From contig NC_052359.1 in assembly GCF_009727055.1 (NCBI RefSeq), positions 21,597,952 to 21,661,951 on the forward strand: a DNA stretch of 64,000 nucleotides. The letters are read 5' to 3'. The notes below the pieces were generated by a model that saw nothing but the letters and a program-made list of their open reading frames with translations, was not told the origin of the DNA and searched no databases. Origin of the DNA: Benincasa hispida. Lineage: Eukaryota > Streptophyta > Magnoliopsida > Cucurbitales > Cucurbitaceae. A program made the position numbers and the translations under genes. Shown here piece by piece: positions 10,691 to 23,250 of the stretch; position 1 is the first letter of the stretch, and every line of letters begins with the position of its first letter.

Positions 10691-12831
10691 GGAATGACAT
10701 TCATTGAGTTAGAACAATCAATAGTTAGGAGCTTAGGTACTATATGCAACTTTGCATCCTGCGGTTGTTTGCTTGCATAGGGTCTAAGAATTTCATAAAA
10801 AAAGACGGACATTAGAAACGATAATGAGGTTGTACAATTTAGTATCCATGGGTGTTGAACAATATTGTTTAATAATTGTGAGAATTCTTTAGCATTAATT
10901 ATGGATAACACATCAATGATTGGGTCAAACGGTAATCATAATGATGTTCAAGGATGATTCTTTTATAGTATTGCTATTGCTAAGTTTTCTCCTAGTTTTC
11001 AAGTTAAGGTGGATGACATATTTGCTTTGAAGTATATATCGTAAAATGCATTATGGTCTATCATCATTAGAGATAACTTTCAGTATAACACCAAAATCGA
11101 ATCGTGATGTTTTGGTAGTATGGTGTGTGGTTGACGAATGTCAATAGAAGATTCAAGCTACTCGTTTTGGGGATGATGGCAATGATTCATGGATTATATC
11201 TAGTTTTGAAAATGAAAATACATGGTCATTAGATATTGTATTGATAAATCATAAGTAAGCTACTTTTTCATTAATCAAAGACAGTATTTAGAGGAAGATT
11301 AGCAATTCGAAAAATGATTTAATCACACTAACATAAATCATACGTTATATACCTTTCGAACATGGTTTAAATATTAGTTATCAAAAGGCTTGACATGCTC
11401 GAGAAACTGCATCCAATGAATTAAAAAGATCTTTGAAAGACTCTTACAAAAGGATCACTTCTTTTGTGTATATGTTGGAAGTAAAAAACCCAAGTATATT
11501 CTAAAAATTTTACATTTACATCATATATATATGATTAGTTATTTTGTTTTTATGTACATTGTGATTTTGTAAGGCTCAATTACCGAATACCAGATTGACC
11601 GGGATGATACATTTGTATGATTTTTCATGTCAATTGCTACTTTAGTTTATGGTTGGAAGCATTGTCGCCCAATCATTTCTGTTAACGACACATCCTTGAA
11701 GATTAAGTACGCAAAGACTTTGTTAACTATTTCTACTCCAGATGCAAATGATCAGATTTTTCCTTTGGTATTTTATGTTGTCGATGGTGAGAATAATGTT
11801 TCATGGCAATGGTTTTTCGTCCAATGGAAATGAATAATTGGTGATCGCGAGGATGTTGTGATTGTTTTTTTTTATTGACAAAAGAGCATAATTAAAATAG
11901 TTAAGTTAGTATTCCCTAATGCCTATCATTGCATGTGCATTGTACATTTGTGTAGAAATTTAAAGACCGAGTTTAAGGAGAAGTTAGTTGACAACATCTT
12001 TTATTCATGTGTCAAAAATTTGCAATGTTGGCGAATTCGAATATCCCATGCATCAATTGGAAGGAAGTGCAAGAGGTACGAGCTAATTTAAAAAAAAATG
12101 GATTTTCGAAATGAGCTCATGCTTATTTTGTACGTAAGAGATACACACTTATGACAACAAACATATCTAAAAATTTGAATGATGCTATTTTAAATGCTAG
12201 AGAGCTACTTGTGTCATCCATATTAGAAGCTCTAAGAATGATCTTGTAGAAGTTTTACAATAGAAGGAATGAGGCAGGATATCAAGTTACGTATTTTACC
12301 AAGTCGATTGAGAAATAGATAAGAAAACAAATTGAGAAGGGTTGATTAATGCATGTAAGTACATAATATATTTAATGATATTTTAGGAAATGTAATGTCT
12401 AATATGTTATATATTATTTTTAAGTTTATCCAATAAATGTTATACATAAAGTGATTGATGAATCAAGATGATGTTCATTTCATACCAAAAGTTGCAATTC
12501 TAGGTTATGGAATATGTTGTAGATACCTTGTTCTCATGCAGATGTTGTTCTTATTGTGAAGCATTTGTCTGTAAAGGAGTTGTTTCTCCATACTACTTGA
12601 ACAAGACTCTTTATTTAATATATATATAGATGAAATTTTTTTGTCAAGTAATGAGAGGCATTGGCACATTCCTAATGATATGAGAAGCTTAATTATACTT
12701 TCCCTAATGTCAAGCATCCTCCCAAGAAGACAAGAATCCTTTCCTAAATATAGTTTAAGAAGAGTGTAAAATGTAGTCGTTATGGAAGAAAAAGTCTTAA
12801 CCATAAGACTTGCAGACATTCTCTTACCTAA
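10691..12831 (+). pseudogene. MULE (MuDR-type) transposase, main part
   Basis: Recognisable blocks occur in order. RNDNEVVQFSIHG is from the N-terminal domain. NFQYNTKKSNRDVLVVWCV and ATRFGDDG come from the zinc-binding DNA-binding region. GWKHCRPIISVNDTSLKIKY and IFPLVFYVVDGENNVSWQWFF (11627-11833) come from the transposase core. FPNAYHCMCIVHLCRNLKTEF and MTTNISKNLNDAILNARELL follow, then a SWIM-type finger remnant (IPCSHADVVL, near 12528-12560) and a terminal knuckle CSRYGRKSLNHKTCRHSLT ending with TAA at 12829-12831. Many stops and frameshifts are present. The first catalytic Asp region reads VNDT instead of VDGT and the SDRH block is lost, so it is inactive. Confidence 0.82.
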
Positions 12832-12916
12832 TAATTCTCAATAGTAATCATCATTGTTGTTCTACTTCAAATGTAGTAATTGATTTTGAACGTTGTCATT
12901 AAGTTATTGTTTAAAG

Positions 12917-14614
12917 TGTTTGGATATATGCCCTATAGTCTTGTAGTTATATGTTATTTGAATCAATGGTTGATTATTTTATATGTAATAATCCATTAGA
13001 AAAATCCAAGGTTATTTTATGTAACTTAAACATGTATGTAGTAGACATACAAGTGGATCATGTTTAAGTAATAACCTAAATGGTCTGTAGTATATGGATG
13101 AGATTGAATGCCTTATCCTGGTAACACTACTGATACGATTCACTTTGTAAATGTTATAATTGTTGTAAAGTATTACAATTGATCTGGTCCTGACCATTCT
13201 TGTGGAGACTGTGAGCGGGGGTATTCTATACAAAGAGTTTGTATAAAACTAGACCACGAAATGTTGAGTCTCTCTTTATAATATCGTTGTTAGAAGAGAC
13301 TTACACTTCACCAGGATTAACATAAGTGATTTAACCTTAATCCTGAGTGAGTTGTGAACTCCTGCCTATGAGGGTGGTCCTTTGGTTTGTATGGGTGAGA
13401 GTGGTCAGATTCGTCGACTCAATATGCCTACCATTTTGGGATTCATCTGAGTGAAGAGCTGGGAACTAAACTACATAGATGAAATTCATTCATTCATTTT
13501 GTTAGGGTAAGTAGATGAATTGCTCCCTCAAAAGCTAATTCCGAGTCTTGAACAATTAGGGCCCTCATCTTTGACCAAAAGAGGTCTAGTTATAGTGGGA
13601 CTATGACTAATTGTTCATTAGAGGGATTGATGGTACTTAAAGAGTTAGATGTAACCACATGGGTAAAATGATAATTTTGACCCAGTTGTACTTACAAGCA
13701 ATTTGTGAAGGGTCAACACACTATTGACTAGTTATTCCAATGGACACAGAAATATATCTACGTGCAACTTTCGGTCTTTAGCGGAGTGACGGACGGTTAA
13801 TGAATGTTGATTAATTTGATTAAAGAGTTTAATCAATTAATCTCATATCATTAAAGCTTTAATTTGTAGGTCTATACGGTCCATTTGTTAGCTCAATAAG
13901 GACTAAAGAGAATCAAATTAATTTCGATTTAATTTGAATTATTCAAATTTATTAAAGGAAATTAATTGTATAAGATACAAATAAGATAATGTATGTTGAT
14001 ACATTATAATGTATGTTAATATATTATATAGTTTAATGTGAGAGATAAGTATTTGAATATGATTCAAGTATTTATTATATAAATGAGATTCATGTAAAAA
14101 CTATATGTTAAAACTAATGTGAATATGATTCATATTAAATCTATAGAGTTTTATGCAAGAAATAAACATTTGAACATGATTCAAATATTAATTATATAAA
14201 TATGATTCATATAGAAACTATATATTAAAATTAATATGAATATGATGCATATTAAATCTATATGTAGTTTGATGAGAGATGTTGTTATTTGAATATGATT
14301 CAAATATTATTATATTAATGTGATTGTATAAAAATTATAGGTTAAAATTAATATGAATATGATTCATATTAATACTATAGTTATATGAGAGAATTAAACT
14401 ATAGATCTTATCATATGTGATATAATAAATTATAAGTTATATATTATATGAGATATAATATATAGTATTTAATTATGTTAATGTAATATTTAAATTTTGA
14501 AATTCAAATAATTAACTCCTAAGGAAGTTATTTTAGGTTATTTTTGGAGGGAGTTTTTATAACTCCCTCACTAACTCTCTCTCTCAAGTTGGTGATGACA
14601 CGTTATTGTGTCAC

Positions 14615-14645
<31 letters not shown>

Positions 14646-15076
14646 CTGGAATATGGATGTAGGATGGTTCTGCTCTCTCTTCCTCCTCCTCTCCCGTGTG
14701 CTTTTCTCCCAACCAAAAAGAAGAGCACTCTCTATTTCCCTTACCCAAAAAGGAAACCCACAACTCTCCTGTCTAGGAAGACTTCCTTGGTGCCCAATAA
14801 AAAAAGCATTTACAATTATGTTCATGATATTCGGGATCAAGGAGGAAGAGACTTTCACTATTCGTGATCTAGTCGCCAGAGAGGAAGCGAGAAGAAGGGT
14901 TTTCGAGGATTAGTATATTTCTTGTCCATTTTTCTCTCTTAATTTCAATAGAAGCATGCTTAAGAGTGGATGTTTATCATTGTTTCTATTATTCATCTGT
15001 TTAATTAAGTTCTATAAAACGATTTCAAAGATAAGGGATCGTTTGCTTCCACTGTGTGGGAAATCGGTTCTCTTCA
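12917..15076 (+). mobile_element. Solo copia-type LTR
   Basis: 2160 bp, starting TGTTTGGATATATGCC and ending TTCTCTTCA, flanked by TAAAG (12912-12916) and TAAAA (15077-15081), a 4/5 target duplication. Its body (CTTAAACATGTATG, GGTCTGTAGTATATGGAT, CATTAGAGGGATTGATGGTACTTA) matches the LTRs of elements A and B. No internal coding region is attached. It contains a T-run at about 14618-14646. Open frames in it are chance readings. Confidence 0.83.
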
Positions 15077-16215
15077 TAAAATTTATAGTATTTATCATCA
15101 TTGTTATTAAGTTATATATTTTTTTTTACTTTAATGATAAAAATATTTCATTTCCTATCATGTTTGTTTATTAGATATACCATTGATCATTGTGGTAAGT
15201 GTATGAAATATTCCAACATTTATATGTCATATACTAATTTTTTTAAAAAAATTTAAGGTAGCATTTAAAACATCGTATTAAGATTTTTTTTATTAAGCTT
15301 TTCAGTAGCTACATTTGAAAGTTTATTTGTAATATGCTAAAATATATGGTTGATCATTTCATAAGTTTTGTTCCATAATCTTTTTAAATATATTTTAGGA
15401 CATTGTGTGAGCTGTATGAAATATTCTAACATATATATACAATATAGTAAGATTTTTTATGTAAGGAAATATACTGTAAAACATTGTATTGATATGTTTT
15501 TTTACCTCTATAGTAGTTACATTCGAAAGTATATTGTATCTTCTAGATATATCACATACTAATATGATTATTTCTAAATATACATTAGAACATAAAGATG
15601 GGTGTATAAAATATATTAATATGTTATTTTAATCAAAAGTAGTTGCAGTAGAAAGTATAATGAAATGTATTATCGTAGACAATTTTTAACTATCAGATAT
15701 ATCATATGGACTTAAATAAACAATAATGTTGGTTCAAACAAAAAACCCAAAAAAAATGTGGATTATAATCTATAGTTGAAACTGGATTAAAATTTATAAA
15801 TTTAAACTGATTACTAAAAGCTTGGTTCAAACAACAAAAACATTAAAAAATAGTTTAGTCGTTTCTTGTCCCTACAGTTGGAATAGTAGATTGAATGTTG
15901 GAGCTTTGATTTCTTCAATCTTAATGGTCTTCTTTCCTTTCTTTTCTTCAATCCATCCAAGTTTCGATGTGAATCATGATCTCATAATTTTGGAAGGAAT
16001 GATCATTCTATGCTCTCTTTCCCTTAAAGTCTGGTTGTTAGCGAATGGACCAGTACCTCCCAACAACCAAATATATATTATAAGAACAACATGAGATAAG
16101 AAGTTGGAACAATGTAGACATGAACATATATGTTAATGATATTATAACTTCAACCATGAGTATAAGCTGCATTTATATCATACATATCAAGTATTTTTCT
16201 TGGATTTTATTGTTC
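15077..16215. other. Non-coding stretch with three diverged ~200-bp tandem units
   Basis: Units near 15190, 15400 and 15590 share (A/G)CAT..GTGTAT(G)AAATAT and AGTAG(C/T)T(A/G)CA followed by GAAAGT. Spacing is about 190-210 bases. The stretch is AT-rich with no convincing gene. A 90-codon frame at 15822-16094 has no family resemblance. It is the pre-insertion DNA between the solo LTR and copia B. Confidence 0.5.
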
Positions 16216-16479
16216 TTAAGGATTGTGAGGTTCGATGTAAAAGCAGGGATCGATTCAAATTCTTAATGTTCACATAAATTAAAATTACAAATACCTAAAT
16301 ATGAATTCTAGAAAGAATTTACAACATGCTTTTTCAATATGCAGTAAAGAGAAAACAATTTAAGGTTAGTCATACTAACCCTTGAAGCCCAATAATTCTT
16401 CACGAATTTCCTCTTGATTGGTCACAGACAAATCTTCCTTCTTATGAATCATGATCAAAACCCAATTCCAATTTGGAAA
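16216..16479 (-). repeat. 3' LTR of copia B, first piece
   Basis: It begins TTAAGGATTGTGAGG and matches 59204-59470 (TGAAGGAATGTGAGG onward), through CTTGAAGCCCAATAATTC and CCCAATTCCAATTTGGA. It stops where copia A begins at 16480, and the same LTR resumes at 39650 (AGAATGCCACC), as in the unbroken copy at 59461. Confidence 0.8.
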
Positions 16480-18445
16480 TGAAGGAACTCGTTTTACAGA
16501 GATCCTTGAGCGGAAGCGGATCGTCCAAATTCCATTTTTATTGAAAATTAAATTTATAGTAAACATATAAGATATGTATTCATAAACAAATTACAGCATG
16601 CCTTTTATAAAGAAATAGAGTTTAAGAGATATTACCTCTGAAGAACTTTTCTTCTTATAAATCCCTTGAACATTCACGAACTCGAACACAGCAACCTTTG
16701 AAGACTTTCTTCAAAAACTTCATGAACCAAAAAAGACACTACCACAGGGAGCCTTCGGTATACTCAGGATGAGAGTCCAGGAGTGGTGGACTCTGATTAT
16801 TTTGGTTTGAATGGTTTGTTTTAGTTTGGAGGAGGATGAAGATTGAAGAAGACACAGAACAATTATGTGAATTTTCTATCCTACAGTAAAAGCTTCAGAT
16901 GTGTAACAATTATTTTGAAGAAGAGAAAAAAAAAAGTTCTTTTATTCCTTTATGCCATAAAACTAATTAACCACCCACTAAGGTGGTTGGAGAGAAATTA
17001 GGAATTATTATCTAAAATAATAAAATTAATACAAATAAATATGATAACTAATTTATCATATCTTATTTATATTAAACTATATGTTATATCAAATATAATA
17101 TGTAATCTATAGTTTTAATATTGTACCATATACAATACAAACTATAGTTCTTTTTCTCTATTTTATGGCATTTGATATAAATCATATTTATATTAAATTT
17201 ATCAACTATGAATCACATTCATAGAAAATATATTTGAATCTCATTCAAATATTTATTTCCTCCAAATAAACTATAATGTATCAAATACATTATAACAATT
17301 ATATCATATATAATTAAATTCCCTCTTATTAATTTGAACAATTCAAATTAACCCAAAAACTGATTCTCAACTAAATTCTTTTGAGCTACCAAGGCGAACT
17401 TATGAACCTGTAGCTTGAAGCTCCAACGGTATGTGAATAATTAATTAAACTCTTTAATTACATTATCCACCATCCGTTAACTGTCGGATACTCCACTAAA
17501 GATCGACAGCTACACTCTTCGCACTACAGATATATTTTGTGTCCATTGGATATAACCAATCAATAGTATGATGACTCTTCACAAATTGCTCGTAAGTACA
17601 GCTAGGTCAAATTACTGTTTTGCCCCTGTAGTTACATCTAACTTCCTAAGTACCACTGATCCCTCTAATGAACAATAGATCATAGTCCCACTATGATTAA
17701 ACCCCTCTCGGACTAGGAGAGGGTGTGGTGCCACATTGTTCAAGATTTGGAATCAGCCCTTAAGGGAGCAATTAATCTACTTATCCCTGCTTCGGGAAAG
17801 AAGTGAATTCCATCTTGTGCAACTGTGTTCCCAGCTCCCCAATCAGACGAATCCCCAAAATGGTAGGCATGTTGAGTCTACGATCTGGCCACTCTCACCC
17901 ATACAAATCAAAGGATCACTCTCATAGGCAGGAGTTCACAACTCGCTTAGGATTAAGGTCATGTTACCTATGGTCATCCTGGTGAAATGAAAGTCTTTAT
18001 TATGAACGGTGTTTTATAATGAGACTAAACATTTTGTGGTCTGGTCTTATACAAACTCCTTTGTATAGAATATCCCCGCTCGCATGTCTAATACATGAAT
18101 GATCAGGATCAAATCATTTGTAGCACTTTACAACAATTGTAACACCTACAAGCGGGCCATAATCATAGTGTCACTAGGATAAGGTACCTAGCCTTATCCA
18201 TATACTACAGACCATTTAGGTTATTACTTAAATATGATCTACCTGTATGTTTCCACATATATGTTTAAGTTACAACAATAACCTTGGATGTTTGTTTATT
18301 GGTTTGTGGTTAATGCAACTAAAATATCATATATTTCATAGACAAAGTGAATAAAAATATCATATATTATTAATCACATAAGAGTTTGTTCATACAAAGT
18401 TTACAAACTATAGGACCCTTGAGATTTAGGGCATCAACCCTAACA
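16480..18445 (-). repeat. 3' LTR of copia A
   Basis: 1966 bp, TGAAGGAACTCG at the left and AACCCTAACA at the right as read on plus. It matches 27283-27480 plus 37920-39649. The minus strand thus starts TGTTAGGGTTGATGCCC. Open frames in it, such as 17736-17927, are not supported as genes. Confidence 0.88.
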
Positions 18446-18460
18446 ATCTCCCACTTGTCC
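18446..18460 (-). promoter_or_regulatory. Polypurine tract of copia A
   Basis: The minus strand reads ACAAGTGGGAGAT directly before the 3' LTR. The same tract, AAAAGTGGGAGAT, lies next to the 3' LTR of B at 41162-41175. Confidence 0.8.
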
Positions 18461-18559
18461 TAAAGTAGTGGGGTGTACAAGATAATAAAATACAAGTACA
18501 CTAAAAAATAATAAACTAGGGCATAACACGCCCAGTACAAGATCTCCACTTGCCCTAGT

Positions 18560-19542
18560 CCAGCCGTGGTCTGTCCCATAGATCCATACTCTGCAGATGA
18601 CCCTGAAACACTATAGATGTGAGGGCCTTCGTAAAAGGATCAGCAACCTTGTGCTCCAAAGCTATATTTGTGACAATCACATCCCCTTGATGCACAATCT
18701 CTCAATTGAGTTGATACTCCCGCTCCATGTGTTTGCCGCGCTTATGATGCCTAGGCTCTCGGGAATTAGCCACAGCACCACTATTATCACAATAAAGTGT
18801 GATGGGTTTTGACATGTTTGGAACAACTTTTAGATCAGTTAGAAATTTCCTGAGCCAATCGACTTCCTTAACAGCTGCACAAGCCGTTACATACTTAGCC
18901 TCTATGGTGGAGTCCGCGATGCACCCCTGCTTGGTGCTTCGCCATACTATTGCCCCTCCATTAAGAGTAAAGATTGATTTTGAAGTGGATTTCTGAGAAT
19001 CCCTATCAGTCTAAAAATAAGAGTCCGTATATCCGATAAGGATCAAATCCTTAGAACCATATATAAGCATGTAGTCCCTCATTTTCCTTAGATACTTAAG
19101 GATATTCTTAACGGCTGTCTAGTGATCTAATCTTGGATTAGACTGATATCTACTGACTATCCCCACTGCATAGCAGATGTCACGTCTAGAACATAACATC
19201 GCATACATCAAACTATGCACGAAAGATGCATAGGGGACCCGTCTCATATCTTTAATCTCTTGAGGTGTTCTAGGACACTGTTCCTTAGACAATGTAACTT
19301 TGTGCCTGAAAGGAAATAGGCCCCTCTTGGAGTTCAACATCGAATACTTGACAAGAATCTTGTCAATATATGACGTCTGAGACAGTGCTAGCATTTTGTT
19401 CTTTCGATCTCGAAAGATCTGAATACCAAGAATAAATTGAGCCTCTCCCAAATCTTTCATTTGGAATTGGGTCACTAGTCAGTTCTTAACTGTAGTCGAT
19501 AAGCCTACATCATTCTCAATGAGTAGGATATCATCTACATAC
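18560..19542 (-). pseudogene. Copia A reverse transcriptase C-terminal part and RNase H
   Basis: 19119-19475 encodes MKDLGEAQFILGIQIFRDR and SYIDKILVKYSM, the region after the RT palm. Lower down, in broken frames, lie the RNase H blocks TLYCDNSGAVANSREPRHHKR and KVADPFTKAL, here read as PITLYCDNSGAVANSREP and HHKRGKHMER. Its YVDD codons are at 19530-19541, next to the insertion at 19543, so the polymerase is cut there. Confidence 0.82.
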
Positions 19543-21690
19543 TGTTGATGATGATGCTATAAACTCTCATTGGGTCCTATAGTTTGTAAACTCTGTATTG
19601 AACAAACGCATGTGATGTAATAATATATGATATTTTCTTCACTATTGTCTATGAAACATGGGATGTTTTAATTGCTTTACCCAAACCAATAAACTAAGAT
19701 CCCTAATTGTCATTGTAACTTAAGCATGTATGTGGTGACATACAGGTGGATCATGCCTTAAGTGATAACCAAAATGGTCTGTAGTATATGGATATAGGAG
19801 GAAAACCTTATCCCCGTGACACTACGGATGCGTCCCACTTTGTAGATTGTTACAAGTGTTGTGACATGCTATAGATGGTCTGATCTTGATCATTTATGTG
19901 AAGACATGCGAGCGGGGGCGTCCTATTCAAAGGAGTTTGTATAAGACCGGACCACGAAGTGTTATAGTCTCGTTATATAACGCTCTTCATGACAGAGACT
20001 TCACTTCACTAGAATGACCATAGGTAACATGACTTTAATCCTGAGTGAGTTGGGAACTCTTGTCTTTAAGAGCGGTCCTTTGATTTACATGGGTGCGAGT
20101 GGCTAGATTGCCGACTCAAACCTACCGCTTTGGGGATTCGTCTGATTGGGACCTGGGAACTCAGCTACACAAGATGGAATTCACTCTTTCCCCGAAGCAG
20201 GGGTAAGTAGATAGATTGCTCCCTTAAGGGCTGATTCTAGGGCTTGAACGATATGGCGCCACACATCTTCTCATGGCCCAAGAGGTTTCCACTCATAGTA
20301 GGACTATGAGATATTGTTCATTAGAGGAATCAGTGGTACTTAAGGAGTTAGATGTAACTACAGGAGAAAAATGATAAATTGGCCCAACTGTACTTACGAG
20401 CATCTTTGAAGGGTTATCATATTCTTGATTGGTTATATTTGATGGATAATGAAATATATCGGTAGTGAGAAGAGTGCAGCTGTCAGTCTTTAGTGGAGTG
20501 CCTGGCAGTTAACGAATGGTGGATCTCATGGATAAAGAGTTTAGTCAGCTATTCACGTACCGTCGGAGCTTCAAACTATAGGTCCATAAGGTCCCCTTGG
20601 TAGCTCAATGGATTCAAGTTGAGAATCAGTTTTTGGGTTAGTTTGAAGTGTTCAAATTGACAAGAGGGAGTTTGATTATATATGATATGATTAAACTGGT
20701 CAATTATATATGATATAGTTGACATGATGTATGAGATACATTAAATGGAGGAAAATGATATAAATATGATTTATGTCTAGTGGAGGAGAAAATGACTATG
20801 GTTTAAATGTTGCATATGATGTGATATTAAAACTATAGGTTATAAATATAATATGATAAGTTAGTTATTATATTTATTCATAATTAAACAATTATGAGAT
20901 AATTGTTGGTGGTTTTCTCCATAACTGTGCGTGAAAGTGGGAGATTGCATTCAGTTTTCATAACTGAAAGGATAAAATGAAAATTGTCTTATTTTATAAC
21001 AGATTGGATAATCGCTTCATAAAATGGTACACTGACTATCGTTTAGCTAAAGAACGCCTACACGACAGCTCAAGTTTTCTTAAACGACCATGTACATGCA
21101 CAATCGACCTAAATGATCGTATAACTTTTACTAAACGATCGCGCACGAGAGCGAGATCCTCTAAACGGTCGTCTAAACGATCAGACCTAATTACCTATAC
21201 GATCGTGTACCTTTACAAAATGATCAAGCACCAGTCTATATGATAGACTCTAATCTCTCCCACTTACTTGGTCGTTGAGTACGATCATGTTTCCTCCTTC
21301 CCTCTACTAAATCCAACAGAGCCCACACCTCCTGGATTCTCACTCCGAGAATACCAAGCTTATTGAGTGGTGGTGTCCGAGTTGCTACTTGTACGTGTAG
21401 AAGGTCGTTCGTTTGTTGAGCGACAGCGAGATTTGGTAGACGATTGGCTTGGCGTCGCAGCGACAACGAGAGGGGCTGATCTTGACGAGAGCAAGAGACA
21501 AAGAGAAGAAAAGTTATTCAAAGGTAAGTCTCTTTGTCCTTTGTATTTATTATTGAAAGCATGCCGTAATTTATTCTGAATTGCATAACTTGTATGTTTG
21601 TTTGTGAATGTTGTATTTCTATCACAATGAATTTAGAACGATCTTGCTTTCGCTCATAGATACTCCTTGATAAGAATTCCTTCAATTGGT
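19543..21690 (+). mobile_element. Copia-type LTR with a 6-bp primer-site stub (remains of an inserted element)
   Basis: An LTR in plus orientation runs from TGTTGATGATGATGC to AAGAATTCCTTCA (21684). It is followed by ATTGGT, the first bases of the LTR-proximal primer-binding site (ATTGGTATCAGAG in elements A and B). Copia A resumes right after with CAACACTAGAAAAAC. A clean solo LTR would end with a CATAC duplication, which is absent. I infer a full insertion later lost everything from inside its primer site through its second LTR. The U5-side part carries an array of CGATCG-type words (21020-21235). Confidence 0.72.
21020..21235. repeat. Array of TAAACGATCGT-type words in the inserted LTR
   Basis: At least eight diverged copies of (T)AAACGATCGT(N)TA(G/C)C occur, for example near 21033, 21083, 21113, 21135, 21163 and 21197. 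The core CGATCG is self-complementary, so copies read on both strands. Confidence 0.75.
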
Positions 21691-22539
21691 CAACACTAGA
21701 AAAACTACTAAACTGTTAATGATCTTCTTGTAGACACAAGGCTCATCAACGTTCTGATCAAAGCCATAAGATTTGATCGTAATATCAAACCCTATATTCC
21801 AAGATCAAGATGCCTGTTTCAGTCCATAAATGGATCGATTAAGCTTGCAAACCTTTTGCTCTTGACCTTGGATTATGAATCCCTTGGGTTGCACCATATA
21901 AATGGTCACCTTAAGATTTCCATCCAGAAAAGCAATCTTGAAATCCATTGGTCATATCTCATAGTCATAATATGAGGCAATGGATAGGAGCATCCGGATT
22001 GACTTCAGCATGGTAACAGGTGAGAAAGTCTCCTCATAGTCGACTCCCTCTACCTGGGTATAACCCTTTTCCACCAGTCTAGCCTTGAAGGTTTGCACCT
22101 TCCCATCAGCACCCTGTTTCCTCTTGTAGATCCATTTACAACCTATAGATTTTACCCCATCAAATTGATCTACTAGATCCCATACTGAATTGAAGTGCAT
22201 AGACTCCATTTTGAGATCCATGGCTTTGATCCATTCATCTCTATCAATATACTCCATTGCCTTCTTGTAAGACAATGGATCCTCAACCTTTCCATCAGCT
22301 ACCATAGTTAAGATTTCAGTTAAACCCATATAGCGAATAGGTGGGTTTGCAACCCTCCCACTACGTCGAGGTTTCCTCAACACTTAAGGTAGATTTGACC
22401 TACTAGATGAACCTACATCAGCAACTCTTTTTGAGGTAGTAGGCTCTTCAACAACTCTTGTTGAAGATTCATTAGTTTCTTTGGAAAGCTCATTCAACAC
22501 GATTTTGCTTCTGGGTTTGTGCTCCCTTATGTGGTCCTC
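21691..22539 (-). pseudogene. Copia A reverse transcriptase N-terminal part
   Basis: 21952-22383 encodes the linker and RT start (LRKPRRSGRVANPP, EWIKAMDLKMESM, VWDLVDQFDGVK, GCKWIYKRKQGADGK, YTQVEGVDYEETFSPV). The following part down to 21691 shows, across stops, MVQPKGFIIQGQEQKVCKL and SIYGLKQAS. It continues into the YVDD block on the other side of the insertion. The key KARLV motif is present. Stops at the FKIAFLDG region and elsewhere make it inactive. Confidence 0.84.
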
Positions 22540-23250
22540 CTAAAAAAAAGTAGCATTTTTTGATACAAATACTTTATTTTCTTTAGGATCATAGAAATAA
22601 CCACCTCTCATTCCCTTGGAGTAGCATACAAATAGGCATAACCTTGAACGTGGTTCCAGTTTCTTAGGATTAGCCTCAAGCACATGTGTTGGGCAACCCC
22701 AGATTCTGAAATGACGTAAACTAGCTTTACGACCATTCCATAACTCTAGAGGTGTTTTGGCGACACTTTTAGAAGGAATGCAGTTCAAGATATAAGCTGC
22801 AGTCTCCACTACATAACCCCAAAACGGGTCAGGTAAGGAAGCGTAAATCATCATAGACCGAACCATGTCCAATAGGGCTCGATTTCTCCTTTCTGATACA
22901 CCATTCTGCTGAGGTGTACCAGGTGCTGAGAGTTGGGATACTATTCCATGTTCTATCAAATAATTCTGGAAATTCAGATCTAAAAACTCTCCACCTCGAT
23001 TAGATCAAAGTGTTTTAATCATTTTATTTAATACATTTTCAACTTCAACCTTGAATTTTTTGAACTTTTCAAAAGACTTAGACTTATGTTGCATTAAATA
23101 AACGTACCCATATCTAGAATAATCATAAGTAAAAGTGATAAAATATTCATAACCTCCCCTGGCTCTTACATTCATCGGACCACAAAGGTCTGAATGCACT
23201 AACTCTAGAGGTTTTTTGGCCCGATGACCTTTTTCAGTAAAAGGCCTCAC
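22540..23250 (-). pseudogene. Copia A integrase
   Basis: 23005-23250 carries PLELVHSDLCGPM with the first catalytic Asp, and YDYSRYGYVYLMQHKS. The second Asp region reads L*SNRGGEF, where SDRGGEF is expected, so that Asp has changed to Asn. 22540-22959 carries SAPGTPQQNGVSERRNRALL with the catalytic Glu and then LRHFRIWGCPTHV. A stop splits the two pieces. The domain layout is that of Ty1/copia. Confidence 0.85.

Noticed and set aside
14544..14913. Frames of 95-107 codons on both strands with poly-Phe or poly-Lys
   Set aside because: They arise from the T-run inside a solo LTR.
15822..16094. 90-codon frame with two hydrophobic stretches
   Set aside because: AT-rich sequence, no recognisable domain; kept only as intergenic.
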